Source of the DNA: Priapulus caudatus
Lineage: Eukaryota > Priapulida > Priapulimorpha > Priapulimorphida > Priapulidae
Direction of reading: 5' to 3'
DNA: 24,707 bases
Assembly: GCF_000485595.1 (NCBI RefSeq)
Contig: NW_014577425.1
Coordinates: forward strand, 145,652-170,358
The position numbers were made by a program, and so were the translations under genes. The notes beneath the pieces were generated by a model, which saw nothing but the letters and a program-made list of their open reading frames with translations, was not told the DNA's origin and did no database searches. Below are positions 16,885-24,707 of this stretch, piece after piece (within the stretch, counting starts at the first letter, position 1; every line of letters starts with the position of its first letter).

Positions 16885-19694
16885 CTGCATCAAAATAAAC
16901 CCTGTTTCGATCAATCTATCAAATGCGGATTAGATAATATTCCAACTAATAATATTTTTATAGTAATTTTTACATAGAACAAAATGGATATTACTCTGCT
17001 ACATGCTAAAATTCCAGTTTATTCACCTTAACAGGTTTCCAGCCTTCAGGCTATGCCGATGAAGGTTGTAGAAAAATGCCGGCATGGTCGGCTCAACGTT
17101 GAACTCTTCTCGTCTTTTCTTCCTCAGCCCCGCAGCCTCTTCACTCGCACAACGTTTCACCTGTCTGTTCTCATTCACTAGAGGCTTCATCTGCTCAGCA
17201 ACAGCAGCAGCGCCATCTATTGGCACATTCTCGAGGATTCCACCATCAGATTTGTTCGTCACGTCCCGCACTGGCGCAAATTCTCCAACGTTACTGGTAT
17301 CACAAACGTTGGTTTTTTCATGGCACTGTTGAGTATCACTTTCTTGGTTTGTCTTTGGAGGTGTTGTACTACTGGCTGTCGTAGTTCTACACGGTGCATC
17401 TATTCCGGAGCATCTAGCCTCTGACCTCATTGTTTGTAACATCGAGATCAACCTTCCGTCGTTCAACTTCATCCGTCGAGTTTCATCTAGCATGGCGTTC
17501 AGAAAACTCTCATCATACAAATCTCCCGACCTGTCGAAACAAGTATAGGTAAATTAACTGAGTAAATGATACGTAGAACACTTGGAAATAATAATGGTTA
17601 CATTTATATATCTTAAACGGTTGAAATGCGGAATTAAATAATACCGATAATTCAAAAATTGCAATTACCATACTGGGCCAACTACCACAGCTGTCCTTCC
17701 TGTGATTTCTTCACTGCACTTACAGGAGAGCAAAGAACAAGGTTTCTCTGTAAAGATAATAAATTATGCACAGACGAAGTCTTTTTGTTTTGCACGCTAT
17801 AAATATGATACTAACATAAAATAGGAGGTCACAAAGATTTGAAGACAATCAGATGAATAAATGGATGACTACTCACACGACTATAATTATCATGACTCTC
17901 ACACTAGAAGCAGTAGAAGGCATCTATATTTATTAACAGGAGACATACATACCAAGCGGCGCTGGAGATCTTGGAATAAACGTCCGCTCCTCGCACATCT
18001 GGCAGTGCAAGACTTTCTGTATTTTGGAGAGGCACTGGTCTGCGAACGTAGTTCCGCGGTACACGTGTACTGCTGTGAAGATGAAGTGTTCAGCAGCAGC
18101 TGTCACTAGTACCTTTACACCTTTGTTACATCTTGCAGCTGCCCTGAAGAACATAGAACACCAGTCATTTGACCAATCTAATCCAGGTCTATTTTGACTA
18201 AAAGATACCCACTTGCATATTGGGCCGTAATTTCCCCTGTCAGTGTTGTCAAGTCTCACCTACACCCCTCTGTAGATGTCATTTGACATCAGACTCACAG
18301 TAGCACACGAATCTGAGCAACAGATTAAGCAAAACTAAAATTTAATGCCAATATGTTGCGAACAAAATACTACGGCTGTGGCGCTATGTTATAAAGTTGG
18401 CAATGATTAAAGTCTAGTAAAGGATTAAAGATGATAGGAAGACACGCATTCCCAAAGATTTCATACACAGGCCAAGATGGGTATATACTCGTTCATGACT
18501 GTTCGAAACTCTTACTAGATAGTAGTACTAACCTAACAACAGCTGCTAAGATCAACCTAGCTGCCAGCTCCTTGGTGTACTCATTCTTCATGGATGTACC
18601 AGAGTAGCTTCGCAGGGTTACCTGAAATTGTTTAATAGACATCAGCATCGCTGCATTTCGCTGCAACATGTTCAGTACGAACTTCATTATTTAACTCAGT
18701 ACATTTCTATTAATATTAGTCACTGTTATCTGTACTGGATTAATCACAATATATTAGGAAATAAAATGTACCTGAGGGCACTTTCCATACAGGGCTGACA
18801 CATCGGTTGCAGTTATCGTTAGGACACCATCATTCCTTATATTTCTGAAGGCAGCATCCAGATAATACACAGGACTTCCATAGGGATCCAGGTGCCTGTA
18901 TTTTTAACATAATCAAACGTACTCCTGACAAATGTATTAATATTCACAAGTCTGTAAACTATAGCAATGTTAGTAATATAATGTTATTCAATGTTTAAAA
19001 ATTCAAAAGAAGATCATGCACTAGGTAATTTTAAAGAACATACACAAAATCAAATCCTCGCTGATGCAGAAGAACGTTAATGTCAGAGTGAACGACTTCT
19101 ACTTCACTCGCATCTCCATCTGCAGTCACTGAATCTGAATCATCCACACCGGAACTTGCTCCCATGGGAGGGTCTCTTCCCTGAAGCCCAACTCCAACGT
19201 TATCCGCTGTACCAATGATCTTTGACATTCCCAGTGATTGACTGGTTGGTGTAAGACTGTCAAACACTTCTTCCTTTGGTTGCTCTGTGACCGATGCGAT
19301 TTGGTTCAATTTGCAATTTTCTCTGATACAAGCCACTGCTGTTTCGTTATTGTCACAGAGAGTGACCTTTACTAGATCCTGAAAATATCTCTTCCAAGTG
19401 AGTCCCATCAGCCCTGAAACAGATGAACATTCAAACAAAGGGACAGTAAAAACACACCAGTTATGACCGAACATATAGATGATAAGTTGATACTAATTAA
19501 TTGTTAATTTTGAAACACTAGACTTGTACCTCAGGTGTACAGCTTCATAAATGTGAACTAAATACACGACAATAGCAATCAACTATATTTTCACTATACC
19601 TGTCGCAGAAAATGCATCAAGACATTCAATCTTTACATGGCTTTCCTTCTTAACCCAAGACAAATAGCCAGCCAACGTACACAGTACTAGATTT
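16731..19694 (-). CDS. TRMT1L: TRMT1L-like tRNA guanine dimethyltransferase, C-terminal 534 aa in eight exons
   Basis: Eight exons (19694-19600, 19413-19044, 18895-18772, 18621-18533, 18143-17953, 17747-17669, 17530-17027, 16884-16731) join with consistent phases into 534 residues plus TGA. All introns are GT-AG and 138-389 bp. The chain shows a TRM1-type SAM methyltransferase: motif [13 protein letters not shown], then CDNNE, then [12 protein letters not shown] (the family's DPFG/DPYG catalytic motif), TEY/NEY-type [15 protein letters not shown] and CQMCEER. The C-terminal FYNLHRHS and [13 protein letters not shown] blocks match TRMT1L rather than TRMT1. TRM1 enzymes make N2,N2-dimethylguanosine in tRNA using SAM; human TRMT1L has been linked to m2,2G at position 27 of tRNA-Tyr and is nuclear/nucleolar. 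The SAM-domain start and N-terminal region (roughly 200 residues in the human protein) are missing here. Upstream lies a foldback repeat, so missing exons may be beyond the window, interrupted, or unassembled. Confidence 0.9.
17027..17530 (-). CDS. TRMT1L: TRMT1L-like exon (variable region, NLS-like, FYNLHRHS)
   Basis: The acceptor is TCGACAG|GTCGGG and the donor is TGTTAAG|GTGAAT. It starts [14 protein letters not shown] (aligned with the GPLW.SL...FLK.ML stretch of the family) and runs through about 110 poorly conserved Ser/Thr/Asn-rich residues. A basic LRKKRREE patch that could be a nuclear localisation signal comes next, and it closes with [18 protein letters not shown], a TRMT1L signature. 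It is the longest exon and the only one whose frame is open for more than 150 codons. Confidence 0.92.
17669..17747 (-). CDS. TRMT1L: TRMT1L-like small exon (CKC and GPVW)
   Basis: The acceptor is TTACAG|AGAAAC and the donor is AGTATG|GTAATT. The 79-bp exon encodes [20 protein letters not shown] and VVGPV; the split last codon gives Trp. The C.C and G.TA...GP.W pattern matches the TRMT1L segment after CEER. It is phase 1 in and phase 2 out, fitting both neighbours. Confidence 0.88.
17953..18143 (-). CDS. TRMT1L: TRMT1L-like exon (AAARCNKG to CEER)
   Basis: The acceptor is TCTTCAG|GGCAGC and the donor is CGCTTG|GTATGT. It encodes [20 protein letters not shown], then [20 protein letters not shown] and [10 protein letters not shown]. 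The CxxCEER pair aligns with a putative metal-binding cysteine cluster in the family. The plus-strand open frame at 17861-18109 is its shadow. Confidence 0.92.
18533..18621 (-). CDS. TRMT1L: TRMT1L-like exon (KELAAR block)
   Basis: The acceptor is TTTCAG|GTAACC and the donor is GTTAG|GTTAGT. It encodes [20 protein letters not shown] and then ARLILAAVV. The family's conserved (R/N)-(T/N)-EY-KELAAR helix is intact. Confidence 0.9.
18772..18895 (-). CDS. TRMT1L: TRMT1L-like exon (catalytic DPYG motif)
   Basis: The acceptor is ATACAG|GCACCTG and the donor is CCTCAG|GTACAT. It encodes [20 protein letters not shown], then [20 protein letters not shown]. The DPYG motif is the TRM1 counterpart of the NPPF/DPPY motif that binds the target guanine amino group. 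The exon is 124 bp and has no stand-alone start codon, so it is easily missed. Confidence 0.92.
19044..19413 (-). CDS. TRMT1L: TRMT1L-like exon (SAM fold, acidic insert)
   Basis: The acceptor TTTCAG|GGCTGAT completes Gly and gives [10 protein letters not shown], then [20 protein letters not shown] (motif II region, with the ribose-binding acidic residue) and NCKLNQI. A linker of about 60 residues follows, ending in acidic [16 protein letters not shown], then [17 protein letters not shown]. The donor is TTTGT|GTATGT. This linker is longer than the corresponding human segment. Confidence 0.9.
19600..19694 (-). CDS. TRMT1L: TRMT1L-like exon (SAM motif I, first visible)
   Basis: The acceptor is TTTTAG|AAATCT and the donor is GCGACAG|GTATAG. 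It begins with one base completing a codon and encodes [16 protein letters not shown], then [13 protein letters not shown]. The glycine of the SATG nucleotide-binding turn is split across the next intron. It corresponds to the start of the Rossmann-like SAM fold. Confidence 0.85.
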
Positions 19695-20040
19695 CTAAAA
19701 CAATATAAGTCAGTAATTAGTACATTATAAATGAATCAATAATTGTGTTCAAAATTAAACTCAGCTTGTTTCGTAAAATACGTTGTTTTACAGCCGTGGC
19801 ATAGGCGTAGGTGATATGACGTGCAATTTTTAATAAGAATTAACGTGCTGGACAACCTTTTTCTGTTCCTTTTATAACTTATAAGTACATGCCTTTTCTC
19901 AAAGACGTAGGCTTTATTGAGTATTATTACTCCTCGACATGCGACAATGAATGTAACTTGCCCGCACGTACAACACACGAACGCACGAACAAGCCCGCAC
20001 GTACAGCACACACGCGGCCATTGACTATAATAACAACATA
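19695..20040 (-). other. Region upstream of first visible TRMT1L exon
   Basis: It is bounded by the acceptor at 19695-19696 and the foldback structure. A 91-codon minus frame (19736-20011) is open, but its residues do not resemble the family's N-terminal segment, so I read it as intron. A GCACGTACA...CACGAACGCACGAACA stretch near 19963-20012 is microsatellite-like. Confidence 0.5.
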
Positions 20041-20049
20041 ATGATCAAA

Positions 20050-20290
20050 CTGATGTTCAATGAACAAATCAATTTAATCAAATCAAACATTCAATTGAAC
20101 AAATCAATTTACATCATTGCAAACACACCTTCCCAACCTTGAAACAATCAACTTTACATCACTTCAACATTCAATTGAACAAATCAATTTAATTCATTCA
20201 AAATTCCAATTGAACAATCAATTTAATCATTTCAACATTCAAATTGAACAACATTTTAATCATCTTCTCAATGAGCAATTAAATAATGAA
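20050..20290 (+). repeat. Left outer tandem array, ~35-bp unit
   Basis: Six or more units with the theme CAATTGAACAAATCAATTT followed by AATCATTTCAAACAT; units begin near 20053, 20090, 20139, 20171, 20205 and 20238. They are AT-rich and imperfect. Confidence 0.85.
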
Positions 20291-20449
20291 TGCCAAAATT
20301 AATCAATGAAATAGGGCGTATTGAATCATGAATGGAGCATCGCCGCTCGATATCCGCAAATAAACCACATGCGCAGAATAAGCAGACAGCGGAAAACGTG
20401 GTAGCACGTAACTGTGCTAGAAAACGCAACTCGGCCAACCCGTCCCACC

Positions 20450-20900
20450 TGAAGTGTGTGTACCGCGTTTCGCTGCGCTGACCGCAGTGTAGCCGCTGCG
20501 TTGCGTGTACCGCTTTGCGGGCTTTACGCGTGCGTGTCTATCCCGCGTTGCACGTGCGTCGCTGGACCCTGCGCTGTCCAGCGGTGTACGTGCCTGGTCC
20601 CGTACCGCGTGTACCGGGCGTTTACGCGTTCGTCTTACGTGCGTTCTCTACCCGCCGCACTGCTTACGGCGTTGTAACGCTGCCGGCGACGCTCGTATCG
20701 TAAGCCCGCCCTTGCACGCCTGCGCTGTCGTTACTTCCGCCAGGTGTGTACGTGCAGCAGTACTCGCGCGTCACGCTGCGTGGATCGTGCCGGTACCTGC
20801 GCCCTTCACGCTGCTGTGTCACCGCGTGTGCTGTGCCGTTATCTCCGTGTACACGCACTGTATGCTGCGGCGTGTAACTTGCGTGCCTTACGACGCGCGC
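20450..20900. repeat. Left inner array, GTGTACCGCG-type
   Basis: GC-rich, with irregular repeats of CGTGTACCGC, GCGTGTAC and CGTGCGT. Together with the right half it generates a 402-codon plus-strand frame (20505-21713) without any domain, which I reject as a gene. Confidence 0.65.
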
Positions 20901-20929
20901 GCCACGTGCGGTGCCACGTTTACGACCAG

Positions 20930-21600
20930 GTACACGCACGTACACGCGAGCTCACACCACAGCCACTACACGGCTGCTGTCACGCACGTGCACCACGCGG
21001 GTAACAGCATTAGGGACGGGGGGGGGCAACCCGCTCCCGGCGCACCGCACGTCCCACGGCACGTGCACGCACGTACCGCGCACGTACACGCGGTCACACG
21101 CACGTACACGCGCGTACACGCACCGCCTCACACGCCGAGTATCTACAAGCAAGTACACGCCGCCCGGGCCTTGCCGCCATCGACCCGTCAGCCACGGCGC
21201 GGTACACGCCACCGTGACCGGCACATTTACACGCCACGCTCGCACCCCCACAGTACCCCGCACGTACACGCGTCACCCGCACCGTTAGCACGCGAGTACA
21301 CCCGTCACACGCTTCGGACCACGCACTACACGTGGCGTAAGAACGCACGTGCACCACCGTACACGCACCCTACACGCGCCGCGCCACAGCGCACGCTACA
21401 CGCGGGTACGCACGCGGCGCTAACGCCCGGTACACTCACGTACACGGCGGCCGGTACACCGCCACGTACACCGCGGGGTACCACGCCAACGCTACCCACG
21501 GCCGGCTCGACCACGCTCCCGCTAAACGCGGTACACCCGACACGTCAACGCGTGCGCCAGGTCTGCGCCCGCGCGGTCTACCGACCCAACTACTTAGCTG
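20930..21600. repeat. Right inner array, GTACACGC-type
   Basis: GTACACGCACGTACACGCG and relatives recur every 8-20 bp. This is the reverse complement of the motif in 20450-20900, placing the symmetry centre near 20900-20930. Confidence 0.75.
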
Positions 21601-21764
21601 GAACACGTGCCTCGGTCCCGCCGACTTGCGTTTCTAGCCCAAACGTACGGCTCACCTCCAGTTTCCATCAGGCTCTCTCTCCATATCTCCACTGCCCAGT
21701 CCAATGTGATTAATCTGGCCATATCCACCGATGCCTCGCGCGATTTGCTCCCCATCTCCCCAGT

Positions 21765-22190
21765 GATTCAGACTATCGCCTTAGTTTCATTGCATTTCAA
21801 GCGTCTGGCTCAATCTCTATTACTCTATCAACTTGCCTCAACTGATCGTCATTGGAAGGATTTAAAGTGCACATTGGTCAACTTGGACATGTTTGAAGTC
21901 ATGTTGCACTTAAAATTGATTGTCGTCATGAATGTTTGAGATGCGTTAAATCGACTGGTTCCACACTTGATATGTTTGAATGCATTAAACTATCTGGTTC
22001 AATCGATATGCATTTCGAATGGATTATAATTGACTTGTCTCAATTGAATGGGTTGACATGATTAAATTTGACCTTGCTCTCATTGCAACACGATCAATTG
22101 ATTCAACTTTGAACCGTTCATTGTATTACTTCATCATGATAAATGACCTGTTTCAATCCCGCTCTGCAAACAATCAATCGATCAATTGAA
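21765..22190 (-). repeat. Right outer tandem array, ~35-bp unit inverted
   Basis: Units such as ATGTTTGAATGCATTAAACT followed by ATCTGGTTCAATCGA. The consensus matches the reverse complement of the left outer unit over most of its length, with more divergence between units than on the left. Confidence 0.7.
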
Positions 22191-23570
22191 GCGCTCTTCG
22201 CAGATGATTACGACTTGATGCTTTCAAGTTAAAACAATCAAGTCCCAGATCAACGATTTTGAACGTCTTAGAATTTCTCGACACACTCATTCCCCCTTTC
22301 CATACTCTAATACTCGCAGCCGGTCCGCCGCGATCTGACCATTAAGCGGTCGGCTGCTCTCTGATAACGCGTACAGCTGCAACACGGCACGACGCGCCAG
22401 TCTACAAGAAGGTCGGCCCCGCCTGCTAACCTCAATAACCGGACGCCGGTAATCAAGAGAGTCCCTAGTACGCGGATACCATAACGTAAGCGTTCAGAGT
22501 CTTTCAATTTCTGCAGCCCCCAGCCGAGTCGACGAGCCGCCAAAAGTACTGGACAAACCGGTAAGCTCATCATGTGTTTGTTTCCATCACTCCCTCATAA
22601 TAGCTGTCCTCTCCATAGCGACAGTTTCTCTGCCGTTACGCTAGTGTTATCATCTTTATGACCACACCATACACGCATCAACCCAGAGCAACTCTGGTAT
22701 ACATCCATAACTCCCATTCCAATGAGAACATTTATAATATCAACCAACTCCTCATCACTTTCGTTCCCCTATCTTAATCCATTGTTTATGTTCCACCTAA
22801 GCAATTATATCTAGAAGTAAAATCTGCCTTCCCCCGGGACAGGTGCATCCCTACAAGTTGGACCATCGTCATGCGTAGTCGTCTGCTGCTCGGTGAGCAT
22901 GGCACCGGTCTGCAGCCGCTGCTGTGTTGTGCTTGACGCCGTCGCTGTGTGTCGCTCCCGCCATTGTCGTCAGATCGCGTATACCTCCCCCATGTCCGCA
23001 GTCGCTCGCGCTCAGGCTCGCCATACGCCGCGCGTCCTCTCCCCCTGGCCCCACCCGCCCCCAGATACCGCCGCAGGTCCCCGATTTGCCGCCCGCGCTC
23101 TCTTCCAGCGGTGCGTCTCCTCTCCCTATCCCCGTGCCTCCGACTCCTCTCCCCCCCCTCTAAGGCACTAGCGCGCGGCCCCGCGCCCCCCGCTGTGTGG
23201 GCCCTGGCCCGCGCCGTGGTCTCGTTCCCCGGCGCCTGGCGTCCGCCCTCGACGACCCCCGCCTCGCGCTCGCCCTGCCACCATGCACGACGAACTGTGT
23301 AGTTCGTGCTGGGCATTCGCGCTCCTGCCGGGGGCGCCGCGGCAGGTTACTCCGCGCGCCTGCTACCGCGTCCGCCGTTACGCGCGGGGTGTGCATCTGG
23401 CTACAAAAAAGGTCGGTAGTGACAATGCCAGTCCAATCCTGGCAGCTACCGGCTGCAGTAGTGCTAATCCGGATGCTTAGCTCTATACTGTAGCCCGGCG
23501 CGTACAAGTTGCCGCTGGCCAGTCAAGAGCTAATAAATACCTTTATTATAGCCTCACGTCACCTCGCTCG
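22191..23570. other. GC-rich interval, no supported gene
   Basis: Open frames on both strands (22307-22573 minus, 22786-23316 minus, 22949-23302 plus) are overlapping, Arg/Pro/Ala-rich and without domains. Two short phrases recur in the same order: CTACAARAAGGTCGG at about 22402 and 23401, and CGCCAAAAGTA at about 22538 and 23588. This suggests two diverged copies of some element. 23297-23567 has some LTR-like traits (see findings). Confidence 0.45.
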
Positions 23571-23574
23571 AGCA

Positions 23575-24060
23575 ACAACTTTAAGCTACGCCAAAAGTAG
23601 CAGCCAGCAGCGAGCAGCGACAGCAACCAGTATATCAGCTCAGCCCAGCGGAGTATCAGTAGCAGCTATCAGCAACACGTCAGCAGCGCAGCAGCAGCCC
23701 CTGCTAGACAGTTACCAGCTCAGCAGCCGCAGAACAGCAGCAGCTCGCCAGCAGGTCAGCTAGCCAAAAAATAAGCTTATACGCGAGCGAGTAGCAGCAC
23801 GACAGCAGCGGAGCTAGCAGTAGCCAGCGTACCGTGTAGGCAGTACGTAGGAGACGCAGGAACAGTAGCCAACCAATATCCAGTAGCGAGTGAGTTCCCA
23901 GTAGCAGTAGCAGCAACCGCAGCCAACAGCGCAGCCAGCCGTAGCACGCGCCAGCCATCAACAGCACGCAGTAGCAGCAGTGAGGAGAGCCAGTAGCCAC
24001 AGTAGCAGCAAAGCAAGGATTAACAGCAGTCGTACGCCAGCAGCTAGCCAGCAGTAACCA
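23575..24060. repeat. CAG/TAG-rich low-complexity tract
   Basis: Dense AGCAGC, CAGTAGC and CCAGCAG phrases without a fixed period. Plus frames are interrupted by TAG; the minus frame (23704-24072) is open and Leu/Ala/Cys-rich purely from the composition. No gene is called. Confidence 0.75.
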
Positions 24061-24707
24061 GTGCTTACACATCCCTGCGTCCGCTAAGCAGGTTTTTACC
24101 CCAGATCTGGCGTGTTTTCAGTTCAAATCGGGGTATCCTCGGGGTTCTTTACTCTGCGAATCTTGGTTTTCCTTGAACACAGTGGAGGTTCAATTTCGTC
24201 AGAGTATAATTTAGTGTCCCGCCGCCCTGCAGCTCAAGGCGAAGTCATACGGGAACCAGAACATGACGTCGCATTAGCCTTCACCAACCGTATACATAAC
24301 TGTCTTATAGACGGTACTCTGTCCCTCCTCACAAGTCGACTATAGGGCTTAATTCCCTATCGCAGATAAGCCCTATATCGAGCTTGTGAGAAAGGCACCG
24401 CGCGCCTTCACCCCGGTACCGTCGTATTGCCCCCTCGCCGCCGACACACCCAGTCTATCAACAGTACATCGTCCAGTCACTCTATCGTCCAGCCCTTCCT
24501 TCTGCCCATAATCGGTTCCTTGACCAGTGGTCCTTAACAACGATTGGAAAACATGTATTAAGCTATAATAGATTATATAGTATTATATTATTTATGTTTG
24601 TGCTAATATTATATCTATCTTATTCCAATATGTATTTTTTTAATTATATTGATGTAGAATATTTGATTAATATAATTTTTATATTTTATTTTTAATTGAG
24701 TGGGTGG
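24061..24707. other. Unique-looking right end, AT-rich after 24550
   Basis: It contains a 77-codon plus frame (24112-24345) of no known family that runs into the hairpin at 24328-24390. After about 24545 the sequence becomes strongly AT-rich to the window edge. No conserved TRMT1L N-terminal exon was recognised on the minus strand. Confidence 0.5.
24328..24390. repeat. 24-bp stem hairpin
   Basis: The left arm at 24328-24351 (CTCACAAGTCGACTATAGGG...) pairs with 24367-24390 with one small bulge each side. The loop is 15 bp and repeats part of the arm (TTCCCTAT), so alternative pairings exist. It could be a terminator-like or MITE-terminal structure, but no partner copy is visible. Confidence 0.8.

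Larger units (their letters stand above)
20050..22190. repeat. ~2.1-kb foldback structure with tandem-repeat arms
   Basis: The left arm has a ~35-bp tandem repeat, then a spacer containing GCTAGAAAACGCAACTCGGC (about 20416), then a GTGTACCGCG-type array (20450-20900). The right side gives the same elements inverted and in mirrored order: a GTACACGC-type array (20930-21600), a spacer whose complement reads GCTAGAAACGCAAGTCGGC (about 21617-21640), and a ~35-bp tandem repeat in inverted sense (about 21765-22190). The arms are clearly homologous but diverged by perhaps a fifth or more. There is no transposase. The architecture resembles foldback-type transposons, whose long terminal repeats are built of tandem subrepeats. 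Confidence 0.65.

Noticed and set aside
17861-18109. 82-codon plus-strand frame
   Set aside because: Antisense shadow of the TRMT1L exon at 17953-18143, which has the conserved residues and splice sites.
19736-20011. 91-codon minus frame with several Cys (CHGC, CCTCG) as an upstream TRMT1L zinc-finger exon
   Set aside because: Cys spacing does not form a C2H2 or C4 pattern, residues do not resemble the family, and no donor leading in phase to the 19694 exon is convincing.
20505-21713. 402-codon plus-strand open frame
   Set aside because: It spans both inner arrays and the centre of the foldback structure. The composition explains the openness and no family is recognisable.
20040-22200. Foldback explained solely as a chimeric (hairpin) read
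   Set aside because: The two arms are too diverged for that; an artefact would leave them nearly identical apart from read errors. Not fully excluded without reads.
22786-23316. 176-codon minus-strand Arg/Gly-rich frame as a possible gag
   Set aside because: No zinc knuckle, protease or other retroelement motif; overlapping plus frames are equally open because of high GC.
24100-24130. AGTTCAAATCGGGG as the T-arm of a tRNA
   Set aside because: No acceptor stem, D-arm or anticodon arm can be folded around it.

Overview
This window is non-coding-rich DNA from a eukaryote with introns, most likely an invertebrate animal. I base that on spliced genes with short GT-AG introns (about 140-790 bp), very long CA/GC microsatellites and minisatellites, and two animal-type gene fragments. 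I cannot name the species. Nothing looks prokaryotic, and there are no operons, CRISPR arrays or phage modules. Nearly all long open frames here are low-complexity repeats that happen to lack stop codons. The two real genes are split into small exons and had to be assembled by hand from conserved motifs and splice sites.

Layout. 1-189 is (AG)n, and 369-776 is a 7-bp satellite with a 70-bp higher-order period. 777-2150 holds no gene but has palindromes. 2150-2293 is a CA/GC microsatellite that abuts the first copy (2293-3305) of a ~1-kb dispersed repeat. 3463-4565 (minus) holds the first two recognisable exons of a TTLL11-like tubulin polyglutamylase. 4800-5890 is CA/GC-rich repeat. 6339-6905 is a compound MITE-like element with a perfect 27-bp hairpin. 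6978-7189 is a direct-repeat-flanked ATTAA tract. 7747-8852 is CA-rich repeat. 9150-10420 is two GC-rich minisatellites. 10430-11715 holds little. 11718-12118 is CA repeat, followed by the second copy (12119-13134) of the 1-kb repeat, and then a 23-bp minisatellite to 14208. 14209-16730 is intergenic.

16731-19694 (minus) is the C-terminal 534 residues of a TRM1-family tRNA guanine dimethyltransferase, best matched to TRMT1L, in eight exons that are all phase-consistent. Its N-terminal exons are not seen. Just upstream of its first visible exon lies a ~2.1-kb foldback structure (about 20050-22190). In it a ~35-bp tandem repeat, a spacer and a GTACACGC-type array all recur in inverted order around a centre near 20.9 kb. 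22190-24707 has no gene I can support: GC-rich sequence, CAG/TAG-rich low-complexity DNA and one strong hairpin.

The two genes are unrelated in pathway: one modifies tubulin in cilia or spindles, the other modifies tRNA. Their co-occurrence shows only gene order. The two 1-kb repeat copies, and the minisatellites, differ mainly by scattered single-base insertions and deletions. That pattern suggests either genuine decay or residual long-read error, and reading frames inside repeats should be trusted accordingly.
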